Assembly: GCA_947501935.1 (NCBI GenBank)
Contig: CANMXU010000010.1
Coordinates: 80,637 to 144,636 of the forward strand
Length of the DNA: 64,000 nucleotides
From: an uncultured Alteromonadaceae bacterium
GTDB taxonomy: Bacteria; Pseudomonadota; Gammaproteobacteria; Enterobacterales; Alteromonadaceae
Reading direction: 5' to 3'
Shown: one piece after another, positions 55,206-63,936 of the stretch
How positions within the stretch are numbered: position 1 is the stretch's first letter
Layout of the letters: every line of letters starts with the position of its first letter
Made by a program: the position numbers and the translations under genes
The notes under the pieces: generated by a model
Databases searched by the model: none
What the model was told of the DNA's origin: nothing
The model's input: the letters and a program-made list of their open reading frames with translations, nothing else

Positions 55206-58007
55206 ATGTATAGCAATAGCAAAATAGCTAAGGCTGTTCGTCTAGCCATGTTCGCAGGCGCAGCAACAGCAACAGTAGTTTCGGTACCTGCATTTTCAGC
55301 AGACGAAACTGCTGATGTAGAACGTATTGAAGTTACCGGTTCTAGAATTAAACGTTCAGAGTTTGAATCATCTAGTCCAATATCTGTTTTTGATGAAAAG
55401 CAAATATTAGCATCAGGTGTAGCCAGTGTTGATGAATTCTTAAAAGACATTCCATCTTTTTCTGGTTTTCAAATGGGCGCATCAACCAACAACGGAAGTG
55501 ATACTGGTCAGAAAAAAGTTGATTTACGTGGTTTAGAATTCAACCGTACATTAGTACTTATTAATGGTCGTCGTCAAATTGGCGATGTAAATGGTGACGG
55601 TGCCGTAGATATTGGTGCTGTGCCAATTGGTATGGTAAAGCGTATCGAAGTGCTTAAAGATGGTGCTTCTACCATATATGGTGCAGATGCTATTGCAGGT
55701 GTTGTAAACATTATCTTGAAAGATGATGTTGAAGGTGTTGAAATGTCAGTCAATTGGGGCGCTGGCACAGAAGATGGCCAAGCTGAGAATGTTGGATTTT
55801 CAATTGTTGCGGGTACGGCTTCTGATAAAGGTAGCTTTACTATGGGCATTGAGTATTCTCAACAATCAGAAATGAAGCAAGATGAAAAGTCTTGGGCACA
55901 AGAAACTTTATACCCAATTTTACAAGCAGACGGCACGTTTAAAGCCGAAAACTCAGCATCTTCGAATAGTCGAAAAATCACGGTTGATGCTGGTGATACA
56001 TATATTGTTGATGAAGCAACAGGTATAGTTCGCCCATTTGGTGAAGCATTAGACGGCTCAAGAGTTGACGATACCTATAACTATGCGCCAGTCAATGCAT
56101 TAGTTACTCCTAATGAACGTTTTCAATTTGCAGCGAATGGTAAATATGAGTATATGGATGATCACGAGGTATACATGGAAACTATGTATACCCGTCGTAC
56201 TTCTCATCAACGTTTAGCGCCTGATGCCTCGTTTAATACCCCTGGAATAGATCAAAAAATTCCTGCTTCAAATCCACATAACCCATTTGGAGATTTCGCT
56301 AATAATGACTACGGAATTGCAAATGAAGCTGTAACATTAAATCGTCGTTTTACTGAATCTGGTGGCCGAATATATCAACAATCTGCTGATACTTTCCGTA
56401 TGGTTTTAGGTGGAGAGGGTTATCTTAATGAGAGTTTAGGTTACGATGTATCTTTCACTTACGCTGAAAATGAAACGTTAGAAGAAACTAAGAACTTACA
56501 TCGTATTGACCGATGGAATATCATGGTAGACCCTGCGAAATGTGGTGCAAATGACGCTTGTACAGCTGCAGTAGGTGCGGATGGTTTTAATCCTTTTGCG
56601 CCATACGGTACTATTACCGATGATGAGCTAGGTTTTTTAATGGCTAACTCGCTGAAAAACTTGTCTTGGGGCCGCATGATGCTTTTCCAATTAGGTTTAA
56701 ATGGCGAGATAGAAGCTGCTGACTTCGGTGCTGGTTCACTAGGCTGGGCTGCAGGTTATGAGCATAGAATGGAAAATGGTCGCTTTTCACCTGATGAGTT
56801 TATGGCTGAGGGGTTAACTACCTCAGGTGCTTCACCAGCTCAAGAAGGTGCATTTAAAGTAGATGAGCTATACCTTGAAGTTAATATGCCGGTAACGAAA
56901 GACTTAGTTGTTGATGCTTCGGTTCGTTATTCTGACTATGACACCGTAGGTGATACCACAAATTTTAAAATTGGTGTTGATTATCAAGTATTTGATTGGG
57001 CAAAAATTCGTGGTGGATTCTCTACTGGATTCCGCGCTCCTAATATCTCTGAAATAAACCAAGTTGAAGAAGCTGATAACCCGGTTGTTGAGAATTGGTG
57101 TGAGTTCATGGACCGTCGTACTGACATAACAGATACTATGCGTACCAACTGCCTTGCATTAGGTGTACCGACTGATGACAGCTCTGAATTAGGTTTTGCT
57201 TACCAATCGTCAGTAACTGAAAAAGCTCCAGTAAAAGGTACCTTAGAAGCTGAAGAATCAGAAAGTTTCACTTTAGGTTTCGTATTAAACCCAATTGAAA
57301 ACTTAAGTATTAGTTTTGATTATTGGGATATTGAAGTTGATAATTTAATTGGTATTCCTCGATACAACGATTTATCACATAGTTGCTTAGATTCTGTTGA
57401 TCTTTCTAGCCCTGCTTGTTCAGTTTTCCGTGATTGGGATGGCGAAGCATCAGGTCCAATTATATTTGACGCCTATCCTGCAGATGCTGTGTTAACTTAT
57501 GGTAACCTAGGTAAATTATCAACTAATGGTGTTGATGTCGATGTTCAGTATACAGTTGATGTTGATTTTGGCTTTGGTAGTCAACTTGATCTTCGCTGGT
57601 CAGCTACAAATACCTTTACTCGTGAAGAGACCTTTGGGTTAACAGGAACAAATGAAACTATAGGTACCGCTAGTGGTTTCGCTGTTTATCCTGAACTTAA
57701 GATGAATGCCTCCGCTAACTTATCAGCAGATGATTGGAATGTTCAATGGGCTATGCGTTACATTGGTGAGACTGATGATGCAGCTCGTCCTGCTAATATC
57801 ACTGATGACTCTGTTGCTGAAGACATTGTATATCATGATATAACGGCGGGTTACACGTTTGGCTTAGTGAGTTTATCGATAGGCGTTTCAAACTTAACTG
57901 ATGAAGATGCACCACGTTTTCACAGTGCGTTTAATGCCAACACTGAACCCGGAACGTATGATGTAATTGGTCGTCGTTTATTCGGTAGTGTAAACGTTAG
58001 ATTCTAA
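55206..58007 (+). CDS. TonB-dependent outer-membrane receptor
   Basis: From ATG 55206 the product has 933 residues: a signal peptide (AKAVRLAMFAGAATATVVSVPAFSA), a TonB-box-like ERIEVTGSRIKR, a plug domain (about 50-170; VLINGRRQIGDV, IEVLKDGASTIYGADAIAGVVNII) and a 22-strand barrel ending VNVRF. Two Cys pairs lie in loops (CGANDACTAA; WCEFMD...NCLALG). Such receptors in Alteromonadales import iron complexes, oligosaccharides or peptides; the ligand is not evident. GGGAG just before 55206 supports this start. No TonB, SusD or polysaccharide enzyme gene is adjacent, so a link with the glucanases is only possible. Confidence 0.9.
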   Translation: MYSNSKIAKAVRLAMFAGAATATVVSVPAFSADETADVERIEVTGSRIKRSEFESSSPISVFDEKQILASGVASVDEFLKDIPSFSGFQMGASTNNGSDTGQKKVDLRGLEFNRTLVLINGRRQIGDVNGDGAVDIGAVPIGMVKRIEVLKDGASTIYGADAIAGVVNIILKDDVEGVEMSVNWGAGTEDGQAENVGFSIVAGTASDKGSFTMGIEYSQQSEMKQDEKSWAQETLYPILQADGTFKAENSASSNSRKITVDAGDTYIVDEATGIVRPFGEALDGSRVDDTYNYAPVNALVTPNERFQFAANGKYEYMDDHEVYMETMYTRRTSHQRLAPDASFNTPGIDQKIPASNPHNPFGDFANNDYGIANEAVTLNRRFTESGGRIYQQSADTFRMVLGGEGYLNESLGYDVSFTYAENETLEETKNLHRIDRWNIMVDPAKCGANDACTAAVGADGFNPFAPYGTITDDELGFLMANSLKNLSWGRMMLFQLGLNGEIEAADFGAGSLGWAAGYEHRMENGRFSPDEFMAEGLTTSGASPAQEGAFKVDELYLEVNMPVTKDLVVDASVRYSDYDTVGDTTNFKIGVDYQVFDWAKIRGGFSTGFRAPNISEINQVEEADNPVVENWCEFMDRRTDITDTMRTNCLALGVPTDDSSELGFAYQSSVTEKAPVKGTLEAEESESFTLGFVLNPIENLSISFDYWDIEVDNLIGIPRYNDLSHSCLDSVDLSSPACSVFRDWDGEASGPIIFDAYPADAVLTYGNLGKLSTNGVDVDVQYTVDVDFGFGSQLDLRWSATNTFTREETFGLTGTNETIGTASGFAVYPELKMNASANLSADDWNVQWAMRYIGETDDAARPANITDDSVAEDIVYHDITAGYTFGLVSLSIGVSNLTDEDAPRFHSAFNANTEPGTYDVIGRRLFGSVNVRF

Positions 58008-58026
58008 TATTTTTTAGTCTTTAATT

Positions 58027-58055
58027 ATAAAACCAGCAAATATTTGCTGGTTTTT
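58027..58055 (+). terminator. Rho-independent terminator after the receptor gene
   Basis: An almost fully palindromic stem (AAAACCAGCAAA at 58029-58040 with TTTGCTGGTTTT at 58043-58054) continues in a T-run, 20 bp after the stop codon. Confidence 0.85.
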
Positions 58056-58261
58056 TTATGTCTAAATATTAAGTCAACAGAAGGTTACTTTCAATTTTAG
58101 GATAATAATTAAAGCTATCAACTTGAGTTAAATTATTAACTAATAAAGTGAAGGAAGTAGAAATTTAATAAACAAATGCTTTACTGTTAAGTCCGTATAG
58201 AGTTAAGTGGTAAACTACATAAAACTCTCGGCTGTATTTCTTTCTTTACAGTACTTATTTC

Positions 58262-58708
58262 TTAAAGCTCAGCTTGATCCAGCTTACTTAATAACCTAAG
58301 TAAATCGTTTTTATCTTTTAAACTCAACTTAGCCGTCATAGCTTTTTCATGCGCTAGGGCAATAGGAATGAGCTGTTGGTAAATATCAATGCCAGTTTTT
58401 GATAAGGCTAATTCATGCTTACGTTGATCTTTACTATCTAACTTTTTAACCACCAACTCTTTTTCAATTAGCTTTTTAACTGCTCTTGATACCGCAACTT
58501 TATCCATAGCAATGCGGTTAGTTATAGCCACGGCAGAAATTGCTTCTTCCTCTCCGAGAACAGCTATTATCCGCCACTCATGCACGTTTATACCAAAACG
58601 TTTACTATATTTATTGGCTAGTGATTGTGAAATACGGTTCGTCAAAGCAGATAAACGATAAGGTAAAAACTGTTGTAAAGTTAAAGTGCCAGTGTCAGTA
58701 CTTAACAT
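58262..58708 (-). CDS. MarR-family regulator, likely repressor of tyrosine catabolism
   Basis: From ATG 58708 the product has 148 residues (MLSTDTGTLTLQQFLPYRLSALTNRISQSLANKY...). It shows the MarR winged helix with TNRIAMDKVAVSRAVKKLIEKELVVKKLDSKDQRKHELALSKTG. A longer form from 58744 has a polar, unsupported N-terminus; GAGAG lies before 58708. The gene is divergent from hppD. A 35-bp inverted repeat lies between, which fits autoregulation and control of the degradative genes. The effector may be a tyrosine catabolite such as homogentisate or 4-hydroxyphenylpyruvate (inference). Confidence 0.85.
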   Translation of the reverse strand: MLSTDTGTLTLQQFLPYRLSALTNRISQSLANKYSKRFGINVHEWRIIAVLGEEEAISAVAITNRIAMDKVAVSRAVKKLIEKELVVKKLDSKDQRKHELALSKTGIDIYQQLIPIALAHEKAMTAKLSLKDKNDLLRLLSKLDQAEL

Positions 58709-58731
58709 AATGTAGCTCTCGTTTGTGTTTA

Positions 58732-58766
58732 GTTTCAAATGCAACTAAAGTGGTTGCATATGAAAC
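58732..58766. promoter_or_regulatory. Inverted-repeat operator between the marR-type gene and hppD
   Basis: GTTTCAAATGCAAC (58732-58745) and GTTGCATATGAAAC (58753-58766) are complementary at 13 of 14 positions, with a 7-nt spacer. The repeat lies 24 bp from the regulator start and 65 bp from hppD, in the shared promoter region. The size and placement fit MarR binding. Both half-sites contain a TGCA core. Confidence 0.7.
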
Positions 58767-58830
58767 TATCATAACATAAGCATTTAAATTCACAGCTACA
58801 ATACATAGAGGCTGTGATCTTGGAGATAAC

Positions 58831-59907
58831 ATGACTGACTTATTTGAAAACCCAATGGGCCTAGATGGCTTTGAATTTGTAGAATTTACCGCGCCAGAAC
58901 GGGGCATTTTAGAGCCAGTATTTGAAAGTATGGGCTTTACGTTAGTGGCTAAACACAAATCGAAACAAGTGGAGTTATGGCGTCAAGGTAACATTAATTT
59001 AATTTCTAATTACGAACCTAAAAGTCATGCGGCCTATTACGCTGAAGAACATGGTCCATCAGCTTGTGGCATGGCATTTCGTGTAAAAGACGCACAATTT
59101 GCTTATCAAGCCGCATTAGATAAAGGCGCTCAGCCTGTAAATATAGAAACAGGGCCAATGGAATTACGCTTACCAGCAATTAAAGGTATTGGTGGTGCAA
59201 CTTTATATTTAATTGATCGTTATGAAGGTACTAATACCATTTATGACATCGACTTTAACTGGCTTGAAGGTGTTGACCGTACTCCCGAAGGTTGTGGTTT
59301 TCATACCCTAGATCACTTAACTCATAATGTTTACCGTGGTCGTATGGCTTATTGGGCTGAATATTATGAGAACTTGTTTAACTTCCGCGAAATTCGCTAT
59401 TTTGATATTAAAGGTGAATACACAGGCTTAACATCAAAAGCAATGACCGCGCCTGATGGAAAAATTCGCATTCCATTAAATGAAGAAGCTGGCGGCGGTG
59501 GTCAAATTGAAGAATATTTAATGAAGTATAACGGCGAAGGTATTCAGCATATTGCCTTTGCCTGTGATGATATTGTTGCCTGTTGGGACAGACTTAAAAA
59601 GCAAGGCATTAAGTTTATGACTCCACCGCCAGGTACTTACTATGACATGCTAGAAGATCGTCTTCCTGGCCATGGTGAGCCAATCGAGCAGTTACAACCG
59701 CGCGGTATATTAGTAGACGGCAGCACTGATGGTGAACAGCCACGTTTATTATTACAAATTTTCTCAGATACCTTACTGGGTCCAGTATTTTTTGAATTTA
59801 TTCAACGTAAAGATGATGAAGGTTTTGGTGAAGGAAACTTTAAAGCATTATTTGAATCGATTGAACGTGACCAAATCGAACGTGGTGTTATTGGTAACAA
59901 AGCCTAA
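58831..59907 (+). CDS. hppD: 4-hydroxyphenylpyruvate dioxygenase
   Basis: The 358-aa protein has two VOC-type halves. The iron ligands are in [11 protein letters not shown] (His), [13 protein letters not shown] (His) and FFEFIQRK (Glu), followed by [18 protein letters not shown], the C-terminal signature of the family. It converts 4-hydroxyphenylpyruvate to homogentisate using O2 and Fe(II), the second step of tyrosine breakdown. The length is normal. It heads an apparent operon with a VOC protein (9-bp gap) and a fumarylacetoacetase, opposite a MarR gene. Confidence 0.95.
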   Translation: MTDLFENPMGLDGFEFVEFTAPERGILEPVFESMGFTLVAKHKSKQVELWRQGNINLISNYEPKSHAAYYAEEHGPSACGMAFRVKDAQFAYQAALDKGAQPVNIETGPMELRLPAIKGIGGATLYLIDRYEGTNTIYDIDFNWLEGVDRTPEGCGFHTLDHLTHNVYRGRMAYWAEYYENLFNFREIRYFDIKGEYTGLTSKAMTAPDGKIRIPLNEEAGGGGQIEEYLMKYNGEGIQHIAFACDDIVACWDRLKKQGIKFMTPPPGTYYDMLEDRLPGHGEPIEQLQPRGILVDGSTDGEQPRLLLQIFSDTLLGPVFFEFIQRKDDEGFGEGNFKALFESIERDQIERGVIGNKA

Positions 59908-59916
59908 GGGGGCGGT

Positions 59917-60468
59917 ATGGCTATTAAACGTATTCACCATGTGGCGTATCGTTGTAACGATGCTAAAGAAACCGTAAGTTTTTATCGTGACTTGTTAGGC
60001 ATGGAATTTCAATTGGCAATTGCTGAAAATGAAGTGCCATCAACTAAAGCGCCAGACCCCTACATGCATGTATTTTTAGATGCAGGGCAAGGCAATGTTT
60101 TAGCTTTTTTTGAGATCCCAAACTCACCACCTATGGGGCGTGATACCAATACACCAGAATGGGTGCAACATATTGCATTTGAAGTTGAATCAATGGATGA
60201 ATTGTTGGCATCAAAGGTAAAACTTGAACAAGCTGGCATAAATGTATTAGGTCCAACTGATCATACCATATTTAAATCGATATACTTTTTTGACCCCAAT
60301 GGGCATCGAATTGAACTGGCTGCTAATACAGGAAAACCAAGTATGTTAGCAGAATTAAAACGGGTTGCTCCTGCGATGTTAGATGAGTGGGCGATAACTA
60401 AAAAAGCACCCAATCATGCCGCATGGTTACATAACGGTGAAAATTTTGATGAATTAAGTGATAAATAA
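59917..60468 (+). CDS. VOC-family protein in the tyrosine operon, candidate ring-cleavage or isomerase enzyme
   Basis: The 183-aa protein is a two-module vicinal-oxygen-chelate protein: IKRIHHVAYRCNDAKETVSFYRDLLGMEF, WVQHIAFEVESMDELL and IYFFDPNGHRIELAA. The possible metal ligands are His (IHHV), His (VQHI) and Glu (RIELA), the triad seen in type I extradiol dioxygenases. It lies between hppD and the fumarylacetoacetase, where homogentisate dioxygenase (hmgA) or maleylacetoacetate isomerase would be expected. Neither of those is found in this cluster. The stop codon overlaps the next start by one base, so it is co-translated. Its reaction is unknown. Confidence 0.7.
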   Translation: MAIKRIHHVAYRCNDAKETVSFYRDLLGMEFQLAIAENEVPSTKAPDPYMHVFLDAGQGNVLAFFEIPNSPPMGRDTNTPEWVQHIAFEVESMDELLASKVKLEQAGINVLGPTDHTIFKSIYFFDPNGHRIELAANTGKPSMLAELKRVAPAMLDEWAITKKAPNHAAWLHNGENFDELSDK

Positions 60469-61478
60469 TGAAAGTAGCAAGTATTAAATCAGGCCGAGAT
60501 GGCCAGTTATATGTGGTAAATAATGCGCTTACTAAAATGGTTGATGCAACGGATATAGCGCCAACAATGCAAGCAGCATTAGATGATTGGGAAAATATTG
60601 AAACACAGTTAGAAGCGCGTTTTGAGCAACTAGAATCAGGTGAGCTTGCCGGTGTAAATTTTGACCAAACGGCTTGTCATTCACCATTACCAAGAGCTTA
60701 TCAATGGGCCGACGGTAGCGCTTATGTAAATCATGTAGAGTTAGTACGTAAAGCGCGTAATGCTGAAATGCCGGCAACATTTTGGACAGAGCCATTAATG
60801 TATCAAGGTGGCTCAGATACTTTTTTAGCGCCACATGCCCCTATTCTAATGCCGCAATCCGAAGGTTTTGGAATTGATTTCGAAGCCGAAGTTGCGGTAA
60901 TTACTGGCGATGTACCTATGGGAGTTAGTTCAAAAGATGCGCTTAACTACATTAACTTAGTAATGATTGTTAACGATGTATCGCTACGTGGATTAATTCC
61001 AGGTGAACTAGCTAAAGGTTTTGGTTTCTTCCAGTCTAAGCCGTCAAGTGCCTTTAGCCCGGTTTGTGTAACGCCAAAAGCGTTAGGCAATGCTTGGAAT
61101 ACAGGAAAATTAGCACTACCTTTATGTTCTCGTTATAACCATGAACTATTTGGTAAGCCTAATGCTGGCATAGATATGACGTTTCATTTTGGTGAATTAA
61201 TTGCACATGCCGCCAAAACTCGTCCATTAGCTGCAGGTAGTATTATTGGTTCGGGTACGGTATCAAATAAATTAAACGATGGACCAGGAAAGCCGGTTAC
61301 ACAAGGTGGCGTTGGCTATAGTTGTATCGCTGAAATACGGATGATCGAAACTATAGAAAACGGTCAAGCAAGCACGCCATTTATGAGCTTTAATGATAAT
61401 ATTCAAATTGAAATGTTTGATGAAAATGGCCAATCTATCTTTGGTCAAATTAACCAAGACGTCGTTCAAGCACAATAA
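60468..61478 (+). CDS. fahA: Fumarylacetoacetate hydrolase family protein
   Basis: The 336-aa protein has the FAH fold: an N-terminal domain, then EGFGIDFEAEVAVITGDVPMG with metal-binding Glu residues, VNDVSLRGLIPGE, and the C-terminal SIIGSGTVSNKLND and GVGYSCIAEIRMIETI. In the tyrosine pathway it cleaves fumarylacetoacetate into fumarate and acetoacetate. Its length and start fit the shorter bacterial FahA type. It overlaps the VOC gene by one base and ends the operon. Confidence 0.85.
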   Translation: MKVASIKSGRDGQLYVVNNALTKMVDATDIAPTMQAALDDWENIETQLEARFEQLESGELAGVNFDQTACHSPLPRAYQWADGSAYVNHVELVRKARNAEMPATFWTEPLMYQGGSDTFLAPHAPILMPQSEGFGIDFEAEVAVITGDVPMGVSSKDALNYINLVMIVNDVSLRGLIPGELAKGFGFFQSKPSSAFSPVCVTPKALGNAWNTGKLALPLCSRYNHELFGKPNAGIDMTFHFGELIAHAAKTRPLAAGSIIGSGTVSNKLNDGPGKPVTQGGVGYSCIAEIRMIETIENGQASTPFMSFNDNIQIEMFDENGQSIFGQINQDVVQAQ

Positions 61479-61670
61479 TCAGTCACGTTTTTTAAAGACT
61501 ACCTTGCAAGGCAATAGCCTTAAAATTACAGGAACTTGATCATAAAAATTTATCTCTTTGACGGGAAAACAATATAAACTGCTTGAGTAGACCTTAGGTC
61601 TGCCACTGAATTGGCAGATACTATCGTCTGCTTGCAACGAATATGACATCATTTATTAAGGACTTTCTTC

Positions 61671-62330
61671 TTGAAGAGCAACTTTGAACTGGACAACCAT
61701 TTACCTTTAATCGCTATTATTAGAGGTGTATTACCGCAGAACGTTATTGCTGTAGCAGAAGTATTAATTGAATCGGGTTTTACCATGCTGGAAGTACCGC
61801 TAAATAGCCCTAACGCACTTGAAAGTATTCGTTTATTAGTGAATAAATTTGGTGAAAAATATTGTATAGGCGCAGGAACAGTAACTAGCCCTGAATTAGC
61901 ACAGCAAGTGATTGATACTGGCGCAAATTTGGTTGTTACACCAAATTGTAATGAAGACGTCATCAGAATGTCAGTTGCTGCTGGTTGTGCTACTTTCCCT
62001 GGTGTTGTTACTCCAACTGAAGCATTTTCAGCACTTGCTGCGGGCGCAACTGGATTGAAATTATTTCCTATCTCAATGATTGGTCTGGAAGGCTTTAAAG
62101 CACTTAAGTCAGTCTTACCTGAAGGTACTGCTTGTTACCCGGTTGGCGGGATAGAACCTACGGTTGAAAGTATGCAGCCTTATATTAATATTGGCGCAAC
62201 AGGTTTCGGCTTAGGTTCGGCATTATATAAACCAGCAATGAGCCTTGAACAAATTAAAGTCAATGCTATTTCTTATGTGAAAAACTATCATCAAGCATGC
62301 CAACAGAGTGAGTTGAGGCTGGGTAAATGA
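61671..62330 (+). CDS. dgoA: 2-dehydro-3-deoxy-6-phosphogalactonate aldolase
   Basis: The 219-aa class I aldolase has LPLIAIIRGVLPQNVIAVAEVLIESGFTMLEVPLNSP, GAGTVTSPELA, then the Schiff-base Lys in GATGLKLFPIS and PVGGIEPTVESM. The overall sequence is closer to KDPGal aldolase (DgoA) than to KDPG aldolase (Eda). It cleaves KDPGal to pyruvate and glyceraldehyde-3-phosphate. The start is TTG at 61671 with AAGGA upstream; an ATG start is not available. No other galactonate genes are adjacent. A 7-bp hairpin (TCTGCCA/TGGCAGA, 61599-61618) lies in the gap before it. Confidence 0.85.
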   Translation: MKSNFELDNHLPLIAIIRGVLPQNVIAVAEVLIESGFTMLEVPLNSPNALESIRLLVNKFGEKYCIGAGTVTSPELAQQVIDTGANLVVTPNCNEDVIRMSVAAGCATFPGVVTPTEAFSALAAGATGLKLFPISMIGLEGFKALKSVLPEGTACYPVGGIEPTVESMQPYINIGATGFGLGSALYKPAMSLEQIKVNAISYVKNYHQACQQSELRLGK

Positions 62331-62617
62331 GCTGGTGTTAAATTGGTCTGAGAAAATACTATTTCATAAAATAAATCACAATTACTGCCATTGCCACTTT
62401 GACGGTATGATTTACCGATAATATTTATGAAGGCGATTTAATATTATTGCGACTTTGAAATACATTTTGACTCCCTTTTTTAGGGGAGCGCTTATCAGTA
62501 ACACCGATTTGCATAAGTAACTGCAGTGTTACTATAAATGTTAAGAAAAAACAGGATGTTTAAATTCCTAATGAACGTCAATAGGCATATGTCCCACATA
62601 AGTCTTTATTTTAGATG

Positions 62618-62643
62618 AAAAAAAAGACGCTAAAAGCGTCTTT
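62618..62643 (-). terminator. Strong minus-strand terminator with no gene before it
   Basis: On the minus strand AAAGACGCT (62643-62635) pairs with AGCGTCTTT (62631-62623) and is followed by more T residues down to 62618. No minus-strand gene ends here. It stands 12 bp from a tmRNA 3'-end copy on the same strand, so it looks like the original ssrA terminator. Confidence 0.8.
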
Positions 62644-62654
62644 AATTCTTAAGG

Positions 62655-62669
62655 TGGTGGAGCTGGCGG
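62655..62669 (-). other. Displaced 3' end of ssrA (tmRNA), probable attachment site of a genomic island
   Basis: On the minus strand positions 62669-62655 read CCGCCAGCTCCACCA, the usual last 15 nt of bacterial tmRNA, and a terminator follows at the right distance. The sequence to the right (62670 onward) does not continue as tmRNA: there is no acceptor-stem partner or tag-coding part. This is the structure left when an integrative element inserts in the 3' end of ssrA: the intact gene remains at one end of the element and the old 3' tail at the other. Genes left of the site look like chromosome, and the DNA to the right looks like accessory sequence. Confidence 0.6.
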
Positions 62670-62831
62670 CATCTGGAATGGCTCTTTAAGTTATTGTTAA
62701 TTAATGTCTATTTGTGTTACGAGTGTTTCTGATGTTACTTTAGGTGTTACTAAATGAAAAAGTCACAATTATGGTATGATTGTTAACTTTTACTTTGAAT
62801 AGCATGTTTTACACAATAATTTGAGGTCGCT

Positions 62832-62944
62832 ATGAAAAGACAGAAATTTAATCTGATGAACTTATTTCTAAATTTGCCCCAGATGAACCAATGACACAAG
62901 AGTTTATTTACAGGGATAGAGTGTGCTCTATAGGGGAAGGGTAA
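62832..62944 (+). pseudogene. Possible frameshifted small gene remnant
   Basis: An ATG at 62832 after GAGGT begins MKRQKFN and then runs into another frame. Shifting by one base near 62852 gives DELISKFAPDEPMTQEFIY...VCSIGEG up to TAA 62944. The two parts together would make a natural-looking small protein, so a one-base deletion is possible. No family is recognised, and the whole may be chance. Confidence 0.25.
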
Positions 62945-63213
62945 TCCCCCGAAAATAATTGACAATGTAAAGACTAAACCTGAAAAGGGACAATGAACGT
63001 ATTATAGAAATTATATAGAGTATTATTGAATGAAGTCTTAGCCTGAAATATAAAACAGAATTTAGCTCGTCAGGTAAGTGACAAGCACTTTATTTCCTTT
63101 CGTAAAATGCAGTGGCTTAAACTAGAGTTGGCACTTTAACCTTATAGTTTTGATTAAATATAGGTGTCTTAAAAGCCACCATTGCTGCCAGTCATCATAA
63201 AACTGCTAATGCT

Positions 63214-63523
63214 ACTTTGTGCGCAAAGCGGAAATTAGCAACTCGTAAACCCTAACGTCCGCTGCAAGCTCAAAGCTGCCTTTCAACTTGATGTAACTTT
63301 TGTCCGCAGAGATACGAAACCGGACTTAGCCTTGGCTTATCTAGCGACATTTGAACCGATACAAATCATCCTTGCGTTAGATAAGAGAATTGTTCTAAGT
63401 TTCATCAGAAATCGATAAAGTCAAAAATTCTAATTTGATTAAAAACACCAAAAGCGGACGTTCGATTAATATGATTTTAGGTATTAAATTTTTGTGATTC
63501 TATGGCGCTTCGGCGCACAAAGT
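63214..63523. repeat. Nested inverted repeat, about 310 bp
   Basis: The outer pair is ACTTTGTGCGC (63214-63224) and GCGCACAAAGT (63513-63523). The inner pair is AACGTCCGCT (63254-63263) and AGCGGACGTT (63453-63462). All four are perfect matches. No gene lies inside. It may be a decayed mobile element or a structured RNA locus. Confidence 0.5.
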
Positions 63524-63936
63524 GAGATAGATGTTACGGCAAGAATGCACGTTGAGAGCAACCGAAGTGTGCAACACATTGATTAAACCTTTATGTTGGT
63601 TGCGCGCACTCAGGTTGCAGTGGCCAATAATAATTAACCACTACACCGGGATGTCTAATGCATCAGATATTAATGGTAGGGGATCCCTTGGTGTGAATTT
63701 GGCTTTTAACTGATAGATATTTGAAAGTGAGAGTTTAATAATATCGATGTTAATTTGTTTCTCTTTTAAACTGGTTTTATTGGTTTATATCTAGCGCTCT
63801 CCCTTACACACAATGCTTGGCGCTAGATTTTTTTATCTTTGATTATCCCCCTAACTAAGTTAAAAACTTTTATAAATAATGGTAACACTGTATTTTGTAA
63901 TTATAGGTGATGTTGGAGGGGGGTGATCTGATCAAG

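Larger units (their letters stand above)
62670..63936. other. Nearly gene-free accessory DNA at the left end of a probable island
   Basis: No convincing gene is seen in 1.27 kb. The region holds a frameshifted small reading frame (62832-62944) and a nested inverted repeat (63214-63523). Codon use in the short frames is unlike the neighbours. A frame at 63531-63713 has no start signal and looks spurious. The region ends at a probable IS3-family element end near 63924. Confidence 0.5.

Noticed and set aside
63214..63523. Integron attC sites
   Set aside because: The GTTRRRY / RYYYAAC core pattern with a matching L box is not present, and there are no cassette-like genes around.
63531..63713. 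60-aa frame in the island edge
   Set aside because: No start signal, odd composition and overlap with the flank of the inverted repeat; not supported as a gene.
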